This document shows, in pieces, positions 62,126-64,000 of a DNA stretch of 64,000 bases. The notes beneath the pieces were generated by a model that saw only the letters and a program-made list of their open reading frames with translations, was not told the DNA's origin and made no database searches. This DNA is from Maribellus comscasis (GTDB taxonomy: Bacteria; Bacteroidota; Bacteroidia; Bacteroidales; Prolixibacteraceae). The stretch lies in assembly GCF_009762775.1 (NCBI RefSeq), contig NZ_CP046401.1, positions 3,906,001 through 3,970,000 of the forward strand. The letters are read 5' to 3'. How positions within the stretch are numbered: position 1 is the first letter of the stretch; every line of letters starts with the position of its first letter. Both the position numbers and the translations under genes were made by a program.

Positions 62126-63244
62126 ATGAGTATAAATAATCAAACTTCAAAGGTGGCTTTACCGGGCAGGGTAGTGTCTGTAGATTTTTTTCGTGGAATT
62201 ACCATGTTTCTTCTGGCGGGTGAATCCACAAGATTGTTTGGACAGTTGCTGAAAATTGATAATGGGTTTATGCAGTTTCTGGGAACACAACTCGAACACC
62301 ACGAGTGGCACGGCCTGCATTTTTGGGATCTTATTCAACCGTTTTTTATGTTTATTGTGGGGGTGGCCATACCATTTGCAGTTGCAAACCGGAAACGAAA
62401 AGGCGCTACCGATAAACAAATATTGTATCATGTTTTAAAACGTTCTTTTTTATTGTTGTTTTTTGGCTGGGGACTTTATTTTGTAGCTGCAGGCAGACTG
62501 GTTTTTCGTTTTCAGAATGTATTGGCACAATTGTCTGTTACATACCTGGTTGCCTATCTTATTATGAATAAAAGTTTTCGTTTCCAGATAATTTTCACAC
62601 TGCTTGTTTTACTTTTAATTGATCTCGCGTACCGGTATTTCCCGGTCGAAGGTTTTAACCATCCCTGGACAAACTACGAAAATTTGGGTGCCTGGTTCAA
62701 CAACAAAATCGAAGGAGTAGAAAAAGCCAGCGAGTGGGCTACGCTTAACTTTGTTTCAACAACAGCACATACCGTTTGGGGCGTACTTTGTGGCAAATTG
62801 TTGCAAAGTGAAAAAGAACCGATGAAAAAAATACAGATTTTAACAGCAGCTGGAATAGCAGCTTTACTTATTGGCTTTTCTCTCGACTGGTTGAATGTAA
62901 CGCCAATTATTAAAAAAATAGCAACTTCTTCTTTTGTATTTGCAAGCGGCGGCTGGACCATTCTTGTTTTGGCATTTTGTTACTGGCTAATTGATGTCAA
63001 AAAGTTTTTCCAAAAAGGTTCGCTGTTTTTTATTATTGTGGGAATGAACAGCATTTTTATTTATATGTTCTTTCACCTTGGAGGATCTGGTTGGATTCAG
63101 GAAATTTTAAATCCGTTCAGCGAATTTCTGTTTTCGCGGGGGGGCGATTTGATGGTCGGAATTATAACAAGCCTGGCAACCTGGGCAGTACTTTGGTATA
63201 TCACTTTCTGGCTTTATAAAAACAAGGTTTTTGTTAAAATCTAG
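62126..63244 (+). CDS. Multi-pass membrane protein of the HGSNAT/NagX (DUF5009) acyltransferase family
   Basis: Integral membrane protein of 372 residues with about 10 hydrophobic helices. The start RVVSVDFFRGITMFLLAGES and the segment HEWHGLHFWDLIQPFFMFIVGVAIPFA are typical of the heparan-alpha-glucosaminide N-acetyltransferase/NagX group; helix-rich regions follow up to WAVLWYITFWLYKNKVFV. Mammalian HGSNAT moves acetyl groups across the lysosomal membrane onto terminal glucosamine. In this locus, next to a PIG-L deacetylase and a NodB-like protein, it may re-acetylate amino sugars in the periplasm so that later enzymes can act. That reading is inference. Separated from the previous gene by a hairpin at 62059. 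Confidence 0.82.
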   Translation: MSINNQTSKVALPGRVVSVDFFRGITMFLLAGESTRLFGQLLKIDNGFMQFLGTQLEHHEWHGLHFWDLIQPFFMFIVGVAIPFAVANRKRKGATDKQILYHVLKRSFLLLFFGWGLYFVAAGRLVFRFQNVLAQLSVTYLVAYLIMNKSFRFQIIFTLLVLLLIDLAYRYFPVEGFNHPWTNYENLGAWFNNKIEGVEKASEWATLNFVSTTAHTVWGVLCGKLLQSEKEPMKKIQILTAAGIAALLIGFSLDWLNVTPIIKKIATSSFVFASGGWTILVLAFCYWLIDVKKFFQKGSLFFIIVGMNSIFIYMFFHLGGSGWIQEILNPFSEFLFSRGGDLMVGIITSLATWAVLWYITFWLYKNKVFVKI

Positions 63245-63249
63245 TTAAG

Positions 63250-64000
63250 ATGACAGGTTCTTCCCGACGTAAATTCGTAAAAAATACAGTAAAGGCTGCT
63301 GCCGGAGCATCAATACTTGGAAATATGAAAATTATAAGTTCCTGTACCTCCTGGAAAAATATTTCCGACGAATTGGAAATATTTATTCCCATGCCTGTTC
63401 AGGTGGTAATCGACGATGTTGGCTGGTGGTCAGGTACGGATGGCAGCAAGTGGCAGGAGCCATATCGTACAGGTATAAATCGAAATCATGTTCCGGCAGA
63501 TTATCAGGCCATTGTTGAGCTTGGTAAATCTTTGGGAATCAGACCGCAGGCTGCCACTATTTTATGTGAATGGGATAAGTATAATATTTTGAGTCAACTT
63601 CCTACGAGCACATGGATGGGAGAAAAGTGGGATAATTCAAAATGGGTTGGCGACTGGCTTGATGAAGCTGCTGAAATCATCCGTAATAATAAGGAACACT
63701 TCGAATTAACAGTTCACGGTATCGGTCATGAATATTGGGAAAACGGAGCTTTCACACGAGCGGAATGGACGGATTCAAACGGGCAGATGCGTCCTGTTGA
63801 GCAGGTTGAACTGCATCTGGATTATTTTGAAAGATTGATGAAGCAACACAATCTGGGGCCATTTCCCAAATCATTTGTACCTACTGCATTCAGGCATTCG
63901 TTCGGACCGTCGGAAGGAAGGAAGATTAGCCTGGCATCCCTACTCAGAAAAAGAGGGATAAATTATATTAATAGTCCGTTTGAGTCAATGTATAATTCAC
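63250..64000 (+). CDS. Exported polysaccharide deacetylase-like (NodB) protein, 3' end outside the window
   Basis: Open from the ATG at 63250 to the end of the window (250 codons) and not closed by a stop. It starts 5 bases after the acetyltransferase stop, so translation is likely coupled. N-terminus SSRRKFVKNTVKAAAGASILG (twin-arginine-type) followed by a Cys (SSC32). The catalytic region shows VVIDDVGWW (D55-D56) and H156-G-I-G-H160, which resemble NodB motifs 1 and 2 (D, H, H zinc triad). A carbohydrate esterase 4-like deacetylase is the best guess, though the sequence is divergent and other metal-dependent TIM-barrel hydrolases remain possible. Confidence 0.7.
   Translation, partial: MTGSSRRKFVKNTVKAAAGASILGNMKIISSCTSWKNISDELEIFIPMPVQVVIDDVGWWSGTDGSKWQEPYRTGINRNHVPADYQAIVELGKSLGIRPQAATILCEWDKYNILSQLPTSTWMGEKWDNSKWVGDWLDEAAEIIRNNKEHFELTVHGIGHEYWENGAFTRAEWTDSNGQMRPVEQVELHLDYFERLMKQHNLGPFPKSFVPTAFRHSFGPSEGRKISLASLLRKRGINYINSPFESMYNS

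Overview
The window comes from a Bacteroidota chromosome, most likely a polysaccharide-degrading marine or sediment member of the Bacteroidales/Marinilabiliales type; this placement is inferred. The supporting signs are four SusC/SusD transport systems (one only partly present), ECF sigma/FecR regulators, Cys-type sulfatases, TANNTTTG promoter boxes with little Shine-Dalgarno sequence, type IX secretion (T9SS) sorting domains and low GC. No phage, plasmid, integrase, IS element or CRISPR array is visible.

Layout. 1-8,440: the end of a SusD gene, then three S1 sulfatases and a GH2 beta-glycosidase, i.e. the enzyme end of a locus for a sulfated glycan. 8,736-17,017: a second locus with ECF sigma factor, FecR anti-sigma factor, SusC with STN domain, SusD and an iduronate-2-sulfatase-like enzyme. 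A tRNA-Lys(CTT) follows at 17,024-17,096. 17,145-20,436: a likely peptidoglycan-recycling group with a GHL10 (DigH/YngK-like) glycosidase divergent from a MurNAc/GlcNAc kinase-like gene and murQ. 20,480-20,669: an apparent free-standing structured RNA. 20,720-22,063: dihydroorotase. 22,312-28,109: five alternating genes, three fibre-like surface proteins (A) and two small T9SS-sorted proteins (B), ordered A-B-A-B-A with ATGA overlaps from B to A; the last A ends in an endosialidase-type (S74) chaperone. 28,243-31,587: mfd. 31,698-36,750: a lipoprotein, then a BlaI/BlaR1-type operon behind palindromic operators, a TlpA-like lipoprotein with a polyproline tail, a DUF3592-like protein and a broken copy of the blaR1 3' end. 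36,977-43,798: a Tat-exported Gfo/Idh/MocA oxidoreductase facing a SusD/SusC pair that has no sigma factor and no STN domain. 44,187-47,215: a Dpm1-like glycosyltransferase, a GAF/sigma-54 activator and an acetyltransferase. 47,255-64,000: a third regulated locus (ECF sigma, FecR, SusC, SusD) followed by a catabolic series of Gfo/Idh/MocA enzymes, a PIG-L deacetylase, DUF1080 proteins, TIM-barrel isomerase/lyase-like proteins, a HGSNAT-like membrane acetyltransferase and a truncated NodB-like deacetylase.

How they fit together. Each SusC/SusD pair would import oligosaccharides trimmed by exported enzymes. The last locus has no classical glycoside hydrolase. Its families match the 3-keto route of glycan cleavage described in Bacteroides (oxidation, elimination, hydration), here with N-acetyl handling added. 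All three complete susC genes have an antisense-oriented hairpin plus T-run upstream and a promoter-like box overlapping the start codon, which suggests cis-antisense RNAs of the DonS type. This, the A/B surface array and the RNA at 20.5 kb are the most interesting signals. All functions come from reading motifs; no database search was run.
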